64,000 nt of DNA from positions 324,626 to 388,625 of the forward strand of contig JAIBCM010000003.1 in the NCBI GenBank assembly GCA_019694135.1, given 5' to 3'. Below, in pieces: positions 27,601-33,945 of this stretch. Position 1 is the first letter of the stretch. Each line of letters begins with the position of its first letter. Position numbers and translations under genes: made by a program. Under the pieces are notes generated by a model. That model searched no databases and was not told the DNA's origin. It saw nothing but the letters and a program-made list of their open reading frames with translations. This DNA comes from Verrucomicrobiia bacterium (lineage in GTDB: Bacteria; Verrucomicrobiota; Verrucomicrobiia; JADLBR01; JAIBCM01).

Positions 27601-27817
27601 AAACACCTAGTTCATTTAAAAGTTTTTTTATCCCAACAATCCTTTGGCGCGTGCTACGAATATGACGCCTTTGCCGACGATGATTACGCCTTTCTGCCGC
27701 CATGCAACTATTCAAAGAAAAAGTTACAACTCCAGTTCCTAAAAGTTCCAAACTCGGTTGACTCCTAAGCAAACTCCAGCCAATAGAGTTTTTACCCCAG
27801 TTAAATGAAAGAATCAT
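24629..27817 (-). CDS. Cas9 homologue (type II-C-like) with all nuclease catalytic residues replaced
   Basis: This intact 1062-aa protein has Cas9 domain order. RuvC-I is LSFNWGKNSIGWSLL with Asn6 (codon AAC) where Cas9 has Asp. The Arg-rich bridge helix (residues 43-59) and LRWYAHNRGYDGN (109-121) are kept. RuvC-II is VIFKVD with Lys558 for Glu. The HNH keeps CPYTG (621-625) and LDSLVLTFTE, but the His is Tyr642 (DYITP) and the Asn is His665 (EIHNWKG). RuvC-III is LTRAIKAC, with Thr803-Arg804 for His-His and Lys807 for Asp. The C-terminal PAM-interacting region (about 870-1062) remains. I infer RNA-guided DNA binding without cleavage. No cas1, cas2, csn2 or array is in the window. There is no Shine-Dalgarno; the ATG is fixed by RuvC-I. 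A tracrRNA-like gene lies divergently upstream. Confidence 0.9.
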   Translation of the reverse strand: MILSFNWGKNSIGWSLLRSQPSLELLGTGVVTFSLNSCMAAERRNHRRQRRHIRSTRQRIVGIKKLLNELGVLEQEALNRPGCAWPWLLAARVLQGGELLSWSELWNVLRWYAHNRGYDGNRRWSYLEKKVYVEDSQKEKNAWEFMKRHKTSTMAETFCAELGLDPLKDKKASHLTFKNHNAAFPRKVVEAEVRRILEAHIGHLSQVNQEFIRTLIGEGIEDKKAWQTLPQANLHLPNRFEGGLLFGQLVARFDNRDRTICPITYPRLLLEAKRHTISEERAKIVAAQRSRTPHKNCPEFYRYRWATLLSRIQIKEAKDLPHRFLNQAELQKITELAQRRGHFTITQFKKAVRVTTNADEDNLDKLFHQAELAEALMVDPIRKLETSNRLLPFWNLLPECLKKRIRGQWRRGHAVTLEQIRAQLQSRGGAVDLFDQELQQQLQLAQNRRRKRESVVGLEDLLQIKFYPEQLTGRAPYARWVMKEVANEIMQGKQPQRPGGCLSLTPELRQAQFEMPLSFQTKSHWVQHRMLLLERLVKDIVQTYADDNLGAIKKVIFKVDHPTKSSGFKPLPDLNENSESEEWQRLMKKLQLDAKIKNCNVPITSEIIRKACIAEDLGWRCPYTGEKYQPIDLVLRKVDKDYITPDVKSFSESLDSLVLTFTEIHNWKGKRSGAKFVEEEAGKPVPNLPHLSITSPSNFKRFVENLETTDEDFRHQQHIEMSERPRLVSEFSAFETAQSFSLTQIGARVIASVFHHAPPPIVTLSQTVLEPVQKQWNLESYLAGLCPQVEKDENNISRVTYLTRAIKACSQGLFSYYAAQVHHSQDSQKPYSEKNSFFPKLPSYLKEQLIHRLLENRVVQHLPTRMDGLKVEQNIWRVVSRDKQDQVTLRQRNLQSSKLFKTEVLHAIKLLGLDPEKEPSKLKSLKGALIVRDNFGIAVGSQGSQSVIVPFHKVWLRLQALKDSCAKKPMTFLRNGQIIHVPRERQRKISRWGLKGTWRIFSVKNNRGGIALDLGYVDAVKAHMINIALEALLKAGAYPIQTNLVGSRATAKKRSQTMAVTA

Positions 27818-27836
27818 AAATTTTTAAAATATTTAC

Positions 27837-27866
27837 TTGTCAATAATTAAAAATATGGCATACAAT
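27837..27866 (+). promoter_or_regulatory. Promoter of the tracrRNA-like gene
   Basis: A TTGTCA -35 (27837-27842) and a TACAAT -10 (27861-27866) are 18 bases apart, in an AT-rich setting. Transcription would start near 27873, on the strand opposite to the Cas9 homologue, whose ATG is at 27817. On the minus strand the same bases give TTGACA, so the two promoters may overlap. Confidence 0.6.
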
Positions 27867-27872
27867 TTTGAA

Positions 27873-27985
27873 GAATCAAGACAAAGTTAGATAACGCAAA
27901 CCGCGTCACTAATCGCCAAGCGATTACACCGGAACAAAAAAGCGTTTTCTATAGCAAAGCGGGTTAAACCCCGCTTTGTTTTTTT
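27873..27985 (+). ncRNA. tracrRNA-like small RNA
   Basis: A roughly 113-nt transcript is bounded by the promoter at 27837-27866 and a strong terminator. The 5' part, GAATCAAGACAAAGTTAGATAACGC, resembles an anti-repeat running into a nexus, as in the AAGUUAAAAUAAGGC segment of known tracrRNAs. Next come a nexus-like hairpin (ACGC, loop AAACC, GCGT; 27894-27906), a 7-bp hairpin (TAATCGC, CAA, GCGATTA; 27910-27926), a linker and the terminator stem. Position beside a type II effector, hairpin order and length all fit tracrRNA. The 5' end is inferred from the promoter. No guide and no fused repeat are visible inside it. Confidence 0.72.
27955..27985 (+). terminator. Rho-independent terminator of the tracrRNA-like gene
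   Basis: Nine base pairs (CAAAGCGGG with CCCGCTTTG) close a TTAAAC loop and are followed at once by seven T residues. In tracrRNAs the last hairpin commonly doubles as the terminator. Confidence 0.88.
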
Positions 27986-28028
27986 AACCCAATCATAGAA
28001 TGAGCAGAAATATTAACAGAGATATATT

Positions 28029-28409
28029 TTAACTCGACAACACAATCGCCTGAGCACCCGCATAATGTTGAGTGTGTGACAAACTTACCTTTATCACCTT
28101 TCCACCCATCGCCTCCAAGCAAGCTAATGCCGCTCCAGACAACTTAATCCAAGGCGCTCCAGAACTTTCCTTTGTAATCACCAAATCGCGCCATCGCACA
28201 GCTCCTATCCCCGAACCCAACGCTTTCACAATCGCCTCCTTCGCGGCAAATCGCGCGGCCAAATGCAGCTCCGGTTGACGCATCTTCAAACAATAACTCA
28301 ACTCCTCCTCACCGAACACCCTTTGCAAAAAAGCGTCACCGAATTTTTCCCAAATTCGCTGAATTCGCGCCACCTCTACCATATCAAATCCAATTCCCAA
28401 CACTTTCAC
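28029..28409 (-). CDS. acpS: Holo-[acyl-carrier-protein] synthase
   Basis: This 126-aa enzyme transfers phosphopantetheine from CoA to the acyl carrier protein. It starts VKVLGIGFDMVEVARI, with the Mg-binding Asp, and has FAAKEAIVKALG with the catalytic Glu and Lys. It ends in SLSHTQHYAGAQAIV. I chose the GTG at 28409 because it overlaps the pdxJ stop as GTGA and places the conserved GIGFD at the N-terminus; the longer open frame upstream is non-homologous and lies inside pdxJ. It is the last gene of the trpE-trpG-gdhA-pdxJ-acpS run. The pdxJ-acpS pairing is common in bacteria. Confidence 0.92.
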   Translation of the reverse strand: MKVLGIGFDMVEVARIQRIWEKFGDAFLQRVFGEEELSYCLKMRQPELHLAARFAAKEAIVKALGSGIGAVRWRDLVITKESSGAPWIKLSGAALACLEAMGGKVIKVSLSHTQHYAGAQAIVLSS

Positions 28410-29167
28410 AAACGATATTCTTTCATTAAAACAAGCATTTCCTTCACCGCATTCCTTACCCCAACCCAAAGCGCTCGAGAAACAATAGAATGCCCAATAT
28501 TCAACTCATACAAAAAAGGCATCACAAACAAATCGCACACATTCCGAACGTGCAATCCATGTCCCGCATTCACTTTTAACCCCATCTTATTTGCAAAATG
28601 CGCTCCTTCAATCAACCGCTTCAACTCTTCGGCACGACGTCGCTTATTCTGATAAACCACCGCAAACTTGCCTGTGTGCAACTCAATCCAATCTGCTCCT
28701 ACTTTCTTTGCAAACTCAATTTGTTTTAAATCAGGATCAATAAAAAGACTCACTTTCGCTCCAACATCACGCAAACGCACTATATTTTTCTGAAGAGAAA
28801 TACGATGCCCAAACACATCAAGCCCCCCTTCAGTCGTCACCTCTTGCCGATTCTCCGGCACCAAACAAACCGCATCCGGTTTCAAAGCCAAAGCAAACTT
28901 AACCATCTCTGCCGTGTTCGCCATTTCCAAATTCAAAGGTAAAGCCACCTCCCTCTTCAAACGTCTAATATCCTCTTCCTGCATATGACGACGATCCTCA
29001 CGCAAATGCGCAGTAATTCCATGTGCTCCAGCCTTCTGAGCCTCCAACGCAAAACCTACGGGATCCGGCTCCGCTATCATACCCGGCACTTTTTCCCGAT
29101 AACGCGCCTGTCTCACAGTTGCCACATGATCCACATTCACCCCGAGACGTAATTTCATTTTTTTCAT
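28406..29167 (-). CDS. pdxJ: Pyridoxine 5'-phosphate synthase
   Basis: This 253-aa TIM-barrel enzyme joins 1-deoxyxylulose 5-phosphate and aminoacetone 3-phosphate to make pyridoxine 5'-phosphate. Visible motifs are LRLGVNVDHVATVRQARY at the N-terminus, AGAHGITAHLREDRRHM, NLEMANTAEMV and KVNAGHGLHVRNV near the C-terminus, with NIGHSIVSRALWVGV. The ATG at 29167 (MKKMKLRL) fits the family; an upstream ATG would run inside gdhA. It starts 8 bases after the gdhA stop and overlaps acpS by 4 bases. Confidence 0.95.
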   Translation of the reverse strand: MKKMKLRLGVNVDHVATVRQARYREKVPGMIAEPDPVGFALEAQKAGAHGITAHLREDRRHMQEEDIRRLKREVALPLNLEMANTAEMVKFALALKPDAVCLVPENRQEVTTEGGLDVFGHRISLQKNIVRLRDVGAKVSLFIDPDLKQIEFAKKVGADWIELHTGKFAVVYQNKRRRAEELKRLIEGAHFANKMGLKVNAGHGLHVRNVCDLFVMPFLYELNIGHSIVSRALWVGVRNAVKEMLVLMKEYRL

Positions 29168-29174
29168 ATTGCTT

Positions 29175-30431
29175 TTAAGGAAAAAGTCCCCGCATCTGTT
29201 TGGCCTGCATGACTCGTTCAATACCCAAACACAACGCCGCATTACGATGACTAATCTTACGCTCTTTCGCCCGCTTCAAAATCGCGGCCAACGCGGGCTC
29301 TAAAACACGATACAACCGATCCAACACTTCTACTTCCGACCAAAAAAAATTCTGTAAATCCTGTACCCATTCAAAATAAGAAACAATGACCCCACCAGCA
29401 TTACACAAAACATCCGGAATCAAAAAAATATCCTCTCTTTCATCAATGATTCCATCCGCTTCAGGAGTTGTCGGGCCATTCGCTGCCTCAGCTAAAATAC
29501 GACATTTCAATTGATGCGCATTATTTTCTGTAATCGTTCGCTCTACCGCTGCTGGCACTAAAATATCACACGGTTGGACTAAAAGTTCTTCATTACTCAT
29601 CCATTGCCCCTCGGAAAAGCCTTCCAAAGATCGATTCGCTAGCACGTGAGCCTCAAGCTTTTCTAAATCTAAACCTTTTTCATGAAATAAAGCGCCAGAA
29701 AAATCGCTAATTCCTACAATTTTTATTCCGAACCGCCTCAAAGCATAAGCCGCTACACTACCCACATTCCCAAAACCCTGAATAATTGCCGTTGTTCCCT
29801 GCGGCTCCATTTGCAAAATTTCCATCACTCGCCCTATCAAAAATGCTACGCCTCGACCCGTGGCCTCTCGTCGCCCCAAAGAGCCCCCAATACTTACTGG
29901 CTTACCCGTCACCACTGCTGGCACCGCATGCCCAGCATGCATCGAATAAGTATCCATCATCCATGCCATCGTCTGCTCGTTCGTGCCCATATCCGGCGCC
30001 ATGACATCTGTTTGTGGGCCAATAAAAGGCATCATCTCTTGTGTATAACGACGCGTCACCATTTCCAACTCGCGCAATGATAACTCACGCGGATTGCAAT
30101 TGACACCACCCTTGCCACCGCCATAAGGCAATCCCACCAAAGCACATTTCCAACTCATCCACATTGCTAATGCTGCCACCTCACCCAATTCCACTTGTGG
30201 ACTAAAACGCAAACCACCTTTGGTCGGCCCCAAAGTTAAATGATGCTGCACCCGGTGTCCCCAAAAAACTTGTACTGAACCATCATCCATCAAAACCGGC
30301 ATCGAAACGGAAATACATCGCTTAGGCTGTTTAATTCGCTCGCGAAATTGTTCCGGCATTCCCAATACATCCGCTGCCCGATCAAACTGTTGACAGGCCA
30401 TTCTATAGACCGGATCGTCCAAGAGCTTCAT
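29175..30431 (-). CDS. gdhA: Glutamate dehydrogenase (Glu/Leu/Phe/Val family)
   Basis: This 418-aa NAD(P)-dependent enzyme interconverts glutamate and 2-oxoglutarate plus ammonia. Motifs are TKGGLRFSPQVELGEVAAL, MSWKCALVGLPYGGGKGG with the catalytic Lys, APDMGTNEQTMAW, the dinucleotide motif IQGFGNVGSVAAY and EAANGPTTPEAD. The length suits the hexameric 420-residue class. The start at 30431 (MKLLDDPVY) is preferred over an upstream ATG that would add an unrelated hydrophobic stretch. It sits between trpG and pdxJ on the same strand. Coenzyme preference cannot be told by eye. Confidence 0.94.
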   Translation of the reverse strand: MKLLDDPVYRMACQQFDRAADVLGMPEQFRERIKQPKRCISVSMPVLMDDGSVQVFWGHRVQHHLTLGPTKGGLRFSPQVELGEVAALAMWMSWKCALVGLPYGGGKGGVNCNPRELSLRELEMVTRRYTQEMMPFIGPQTDVMAPDMGTNEQTMAWMMDTYSMHAGHAVPAVVTGKPVSIGGSLGRREATGRGVAFLIGRVMEILQMEPQGTTAIIQGFGNVGSVAAYALRRFGIKIVGISDFSGALFHEKGLDLEKLEAHVLANRSLEGFSEGQWMSNEELLVQPCDILVPAAVERTITENNAHQLKCRILAEAANGPTTPEADGIIDEREDIFLIPDVLCNAGGVIVSYFEWVQDLQNFFWSEVEVLDRLYRVLEPALAAILKRAKERKISHRNAALCLGIERVMQAKQMRGLFP

Positions 30432-30490
30432 GAAGAAAAAAGAAAAATGGCAAAAACCAATAAAAAAGAAAATAATATTCTTCGCACAAA

Positions 30491-31063
30491 TCAAAGAGTA
30501 AGAAAATTTTTTAACAAATCTTTACCGCATCGCGTTAAAATAGACTCGGGATGAAATTGCACTCCATAAATGGGCAACTCTTTATGTTGTAATCCCATAA
30601 TTTCCACCTCTTCCTCGCCCGTGTTTTGGGCTGTGATATTCAAACAAGATGGAAATGTCTCGCGACGAATAACCAAAGAATGATAGCGCGTGGCTTCAAA
30701 AGGATTAGGCAAATTTTTAAAAAGTCCCGTGCCGTCATGCGAAATCCATGACGTTTTTCCATGCATCAACCGTTGTGCTCGCACGATCTCGCCCCCAAAC
30801 GCTTGACCAATACATTGATGTCCCAAACAAACTCCCAACAAAGGCACCCGTTCTCCAAGTTTTTGAATCAGTTGGCAAGAAACTCCCGCCTCGTTCGGTG
30901 TGCAAGGGCCTGGCGAAATTAAAATTTTTTCCGGTGCCAGCTTTTCTACTTCATCCACTGTAATTTCATCATTTCGTTTCACAACAAGATTTGCCCCCAA
31001 CTCGCCCAAATACTGAACAAGATTGTAAGTAAAACTGTCGTAATTATCGATTACTAAAACCAT
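30491..31063 (-). CDS. trpG: Anthranilate synthase component II, glutamine amidotransferase
   Basis: This 190-aa class I glutamine amidotransferase supplies ammonia to TrpE for anthranilate synthesis. It begins [20 protein letters not shown], has [12 protein letters not shown], the nucleophile Cys79 in GVCLGHQ and the His-Glu pair in QFHPES. The sequence could equally serve as PabA in folate synthesis, because TrpG and PabA are hard to separate and some bacteria share one subunit. Direct adjacency to trpE (11-base gap) favours TrpG. Confidence 0.93.
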   Translation of the reverse strand: MVLVIDNYDSFTYNLVQYLGELGANLVVKRNDEITVDEVEKLAPEKILISPGPCTPNEAGVSCQLIQKLGERVPLLGVCLGHQCIGQAFGGEIVRAQRLMHGKTSWISHDGTGLFKNLPNPFEATRYHSLVIRRETFPSCLNITAQNTGEEEVEIMGLQHKELPIYGVQFHPESILTRCGKDLLKNFLTL

Positions 31064-31074
31064 AGTTTGGTAGC

Positions 31075-32583
31075 TTATCTTATTTTTTGATGCGCGCTAG
31101 CTAAAGCTAATGCTTTCATTCCTGCTTTCGCCTTAGAAACACTCTCTTGATATTCTCCCTCCGGAGTAGAATCGGCCACAAGCCCACCACCCGCTTGCAA
31201 ATAAGCCTTACCCTGCTTTAACAACAACGTGCGAATCGCAATGCACGAATCCAAGTTTCCCGAAAAACTAAAATAGCCCACAGCCCCAGCATAAGTTGCG
31301 CGTTGCGTCGGCTCCAATTCTGCAATGATCTGCATCGCTCGCACTTTGGGCGATCCACTCACCGTTCCCGCAGGAAATGTCGCACGCATGACATCGAACA
31401 TATTTTTTCCTGAATGCAATTCACCTTCGACATGAGAACTCAAATGCATCACATGCGAATAACGTTCTACAGTCATAAATTCCGAAACTTTCACTGTGTT
31501 AAACTCACATACACGCCCCACATCATTCCTCGCCAAATCCACCAACATCACATGCTCCGCTCTTTCTTTCTCATCCGCCAATAATTCGGTCTCCATCGCT
31601 TTATCCTCCACAGGATTTTCGCGGCGAGGACGCGTTCCGGCAATGGGCCGAACCGTCACTTTATTCTGTTCGCAACGCACATGAATTTCAGGCGAAGAGC
31701 CCACCAAAGCAAAATCAGCAAATTCCAAACAAAACATATAAGGCGACGGATTAATCGAACGCAAAGCCCGATACAAATCAATCGCAGAACCCGTATACGA
31801 AAATTCAAAACGTTGCGAAGGCACCACTTGAAAAATATCACCCCGTTCAATGTAGCCTTTCATGGCCTGCGCCATTTTCAAGTAATAGTCACGCGTCATA
31901 TTCGTCTGAAACGAAATATCATCAAAAGACAAATTAGGAAAAAACAGCGTGGGCGACAAAGGCTGCTTTAAACATTGAACAATCTCTTGCAGCTTTTCAC
32001 AAACGGTTCGATAAACCAATTCAGATTTATCACCTTCTTCAACGATTGCATTCACTACAATTTTCAAACGACGCGTCACATGATCAAAAATCAAAAGCGT
32101 GTCACTCAAAATAAAATAAAAATCCGGCACCAGCAAATCATCTTGTTTTGCCATAGGCACGGTTTTCTCAAAATAACGAATCATTTCGTAAGATAAAAAT
32201 CCAACCGCGCCTCCAAAAAAGAGTGGTAAATGAAGAGGCGTTTGAGCCAAACGATAACGCGCCATCCATTGCTCCAATTCCCGCAAAGGATCACTCGATG
32301 TCTCCCATTCTTGAGTTTTTTTCCCCTTCTCTTTTAAAATCATTTTCCCATTTTTAGACTGCAAAATCGCTCGAGGATTAAAACCCACAAAAGAATAACG
32401 CGCAAAACGCTCTCCCTGCTCCACCGATTCCAATAAAAACCGATCCCCCTGACCAGCTAATTTCAGATAAGCTGAAACGGGCGTTTCCAAATCCGCTAAA
32501 AGCTCTATAGAAACAGGGACAAGATTCCCTTGCTTAGCCAACTGACAAAAAGCAGTAATATCAGGATAAATCGGTAAATTCAT
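31075..32583 (-). CDS. trpE: Anthranilate synthase component I
   Basis: This 502-aa chorismate-utilising enzyme commits chorismate to tryptophan. The C-terminal catalytic domain has [49 protein letters not shown] and [12 protein letters not shown], all conserved in TrpE. The N-terminal part contains the [16 protein letters not shown] region, including the feedback-inhibition LLES motif, so tryptophan inhibition is likely. No leader peptide with a Trp run is evident in the 90 bases upstream. It heads the five-gene run ending with acpS. Confidence 0.96.
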   Translation of the reverse strand: MNLPIYPDITAFCQLAKQGNLVPVSIELLADLETPVSAYLKLAGQGDRFLLESVEQGERFARYSFVGFNPRAILQSKNGKMILKEKGKKTQEWETSSDPLRELEQWMARYRLAQTPLHLPLFFGGAVGFLSYEMIRYFEKTVPMAKQDDLLVPDFYFILSDTLLIFDHVTRRLKIVVNAIVEEGDKSELVYRTVCEKLQEIVQCLKQPLSPTLFFPNLSFDDISFQTNMTRDYYLKMAQAMKGYIERGDIFQVVPSQRFEFSYTGSAIDLYRALRSINPSPYMFCLEFADFALVGSSPEIHVRCEQNKVTVRPIAGTRPRRENPVEDKAMETELLADEKERAEHVMLVDLARNDVGRVCEFNTVKVSEFMTVERYSHVMHLSSHVEGELHSGKNMFDVMRATFPAGTVSGSPKVRAMQIIAELEPTQRATYAGAVGYFSFSGNLDSCIAIRTLLLKQGKAYLQAGGGLVADSTPEGEYQESVSKAKAGMKALALASAHQKIR

Positions 32584-32674
32584 AACAACCCATCTTCAAT
32601 CGAATAGAAAAAGATAATGATAGAAAATTAATCGAAGGGAAAGAACGATCTTACTTCAAAACAAGAAACACAAT

Positions 32675-33043
32675 TTAAGAATAAAAGGTATGCACTCTTT
32701 GTAATAATTCCTGATAAACTTGCAAAAAAAGCATGGAATCCACCTGTTTTTCTATTGTCTCCTTTAGCTGTATCTCGTTATTAATAATCGTCCTAAGCGC
32801 ACTCAAAACGACTAATTTTTGCAACGGCGATATTTTTTCCCATCGCGCCACTTTCATATAACTGTAACAAGCCAATAAGGAAGAAGTGTAAGGATTTCCC
32901 TCTTCAACACATGCCAAAAGTAAACTTTTAATAGCAACTCGCCATTGTTCGATCAATTGAAACTCTGGAGAATGTAAATAAGATTCGGAAGACTCCTCAC
33001 GTAAGACATTCTTATTAACTTCGGATGCTCCAATTGTTTTCAC
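32675..33043 (-). CDS. Hypothetical 122-aa protein
   Basis: No family is recognised. The product is 122 aa, mainly helical by composition, with an LHSPEFQLIEQWRVAIKSLLLACVEEG segment (partly given) and a middle stretch rich in Leu and Ala. There is no signal peptide or membrane segment. A purine-rich ggagg lies shortly ahead of the ATG at 33043, which supports translation. It is divergent from the small RHH-like gene at 33311, with an AT-rich gap of 267 bases between them that holds no obvious RNA gene. Confidence 0.5.
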   Translation of the reverse strand: MKTIGASEVNKNVLREESSESYLHSPEFQLIEQWRVAIKSLLLACVEEGNPYTSSLLACYSYMKVARWEKISPLQKLVVLSALRTIINNEIQLKETIEKQVDSMLFLQVYQELLQRVHTFYS

Positions 33044-33310
33044 TAGAATCTCCTCCTAATTCATCATAACGTTTTCATTCCTTTAAAAGCTCTTATCGTT
33101 TTTCTTGCTGAAGAAAAGTTCTTTTTCACCTTTTTGTTATTTTTTTAATTAGGCTTTTTTGAATAAGCTTGTAAAAAATTTATTTTCTGCACTGCGGATT
33201 AATTTAAAATAATATCCAATATAGTTAATAATGAACAATTTGCATTGATAAATTTTGACTTATTGATAGAAAAGCCAAAAGTTATATTGATTAAAAAAAA
33301 TTTAAAACTC

Positions 33311-33631
33311 GTGAAAGTAAGCAAAGGAAATATTGTTCGAACCAGCATCACTCTTGACAAAGAGGTTGCTGAAATTGGAAAACGTAACGCAGAAAAAAGA
33401 GGGTTTGGCCACTCTTTTTCTGCCTATGTCAGTTGGCTAGTCATTCGAGATGCTAAAGGTGCAGTTTCAAGAGAAGAAATTACGGATGCGACATCTGCTC
33501 AAAACCTTGAAGGAACTCCTCAATCGATCACCCCATCCCATAACTCCCCCTCTTCCACAAGTTCTATTAAATTAGAATCAAATCCAACGTCATATCCCGG
33601 CTTCAGCTCCCACGATCCTTTTGCTAATTAA
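33311..33631 (+). CDS. Small protein with ribbon-helix-helix-like domain
   Basis: The N-terminal half reads IVRTSITLDKEVAEIGKRNA and FSAYVSWLVIRDAKG, a pattern like ribbon-helix-helix DNA-binding proteins (a short beta strand with alternating residues, then two helices). The C-terminal half is polar and low-complexity, rich in Ser, Pro and Thr. The start is uncertain: GTG at 33311 is closest to the RHH strand, while a TTG at 33245 would add 22 residues. A regulator or antitoxin role is possible, but no toxin gene adjoins it. It is AT-rich and may be accessory DNA. Confidence 0.45.
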   Translation: MKVSKGNIVRTSITLDKEVAEIGKRNAEKRGFGHSFSAYVSWLVIRDAKGAVSREEITDATSAQNLEGTPQSITPSHNSPSSTSSIKLESNPTSYPGFSSHDPFAN

Positions 33632-33653
33632 ATTTTTAAATTGGCAAATTTCT

Positions 33654-33872
33654 CTATTCTTCCATCACCTGCTCTTGTCGAGCTTGCTGCTTTTCCTGCT
33701 TTAAAATTTTTCTTAACCAGGGAACAGATGACAACAACCATATCAACTGCGCCACAATCACAATCACAATCAACCATATCGCCACTTTCCATAAATGACT
33801 TTTTCGACGAGGCGCTGGCTTAACAACTTGATTCATTGGCATTAATAAACCGCTTCCTTCGTCACTTGTCAA
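33654..33872 (-). CDS. Small single-pass membrane protein
   Basis: This 72-aa product has a basic N-terminal segment (PAPRRKSHLWK), one strong transmembrane helix (KVAIWLIVIVIVAQLIWLL, about residues 29-47) and a charged Gln/Lys/Glu-rich tail. A start at the internal Met-Pro-Met (residues 11-13) is also possible. The opposite strand is open too but looks like low-complexity shadow. No family is recognised. It converges with the RHH-like gene and is divergent from glyQS. Confidence 0.45.
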   Translation of the reverse strand: MTSDEGSGLLMPMNQVVKPAPRRKSHLWKVAIWLIVIVIVAQLIWLLSSVPWLRKILKQEKQQARQEQVMEE

Positions 33873-33945
33873 ATTTCTGATTTAAAAAATTGGCCAAGCT
33901 CATTGACTTCTCAGATAAATTCTCGCAAAACCTTGACAGTTTAAT

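Noticed and set aside
24629..27817. The Cas9-like gene as an IscB or as a decaying pseudogene
   Set aside because: At 1062 residues it is far longer than IscB and has a Cas9 recognition lobe region. There is no stop or frameshift, and structural motifs survive around every replaced catalytic residue.
27825..27842. Guide candidate upstream of the handle matching the effector promoter (CAAATAAATTTTT against CAAGTAAATATTT)
   Set aside because: Eleven of thirteen matches in very AT-rich sequence, not extending in either direction, is expected by chance.
24200..28028. A CRISPR array near the Cas9 homologue
   Set aside because: No repeat of 20 or more bases recurs with regular spacing in either gap. 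Only short degenerate handle-like matches exist, listed as a weak candidate.
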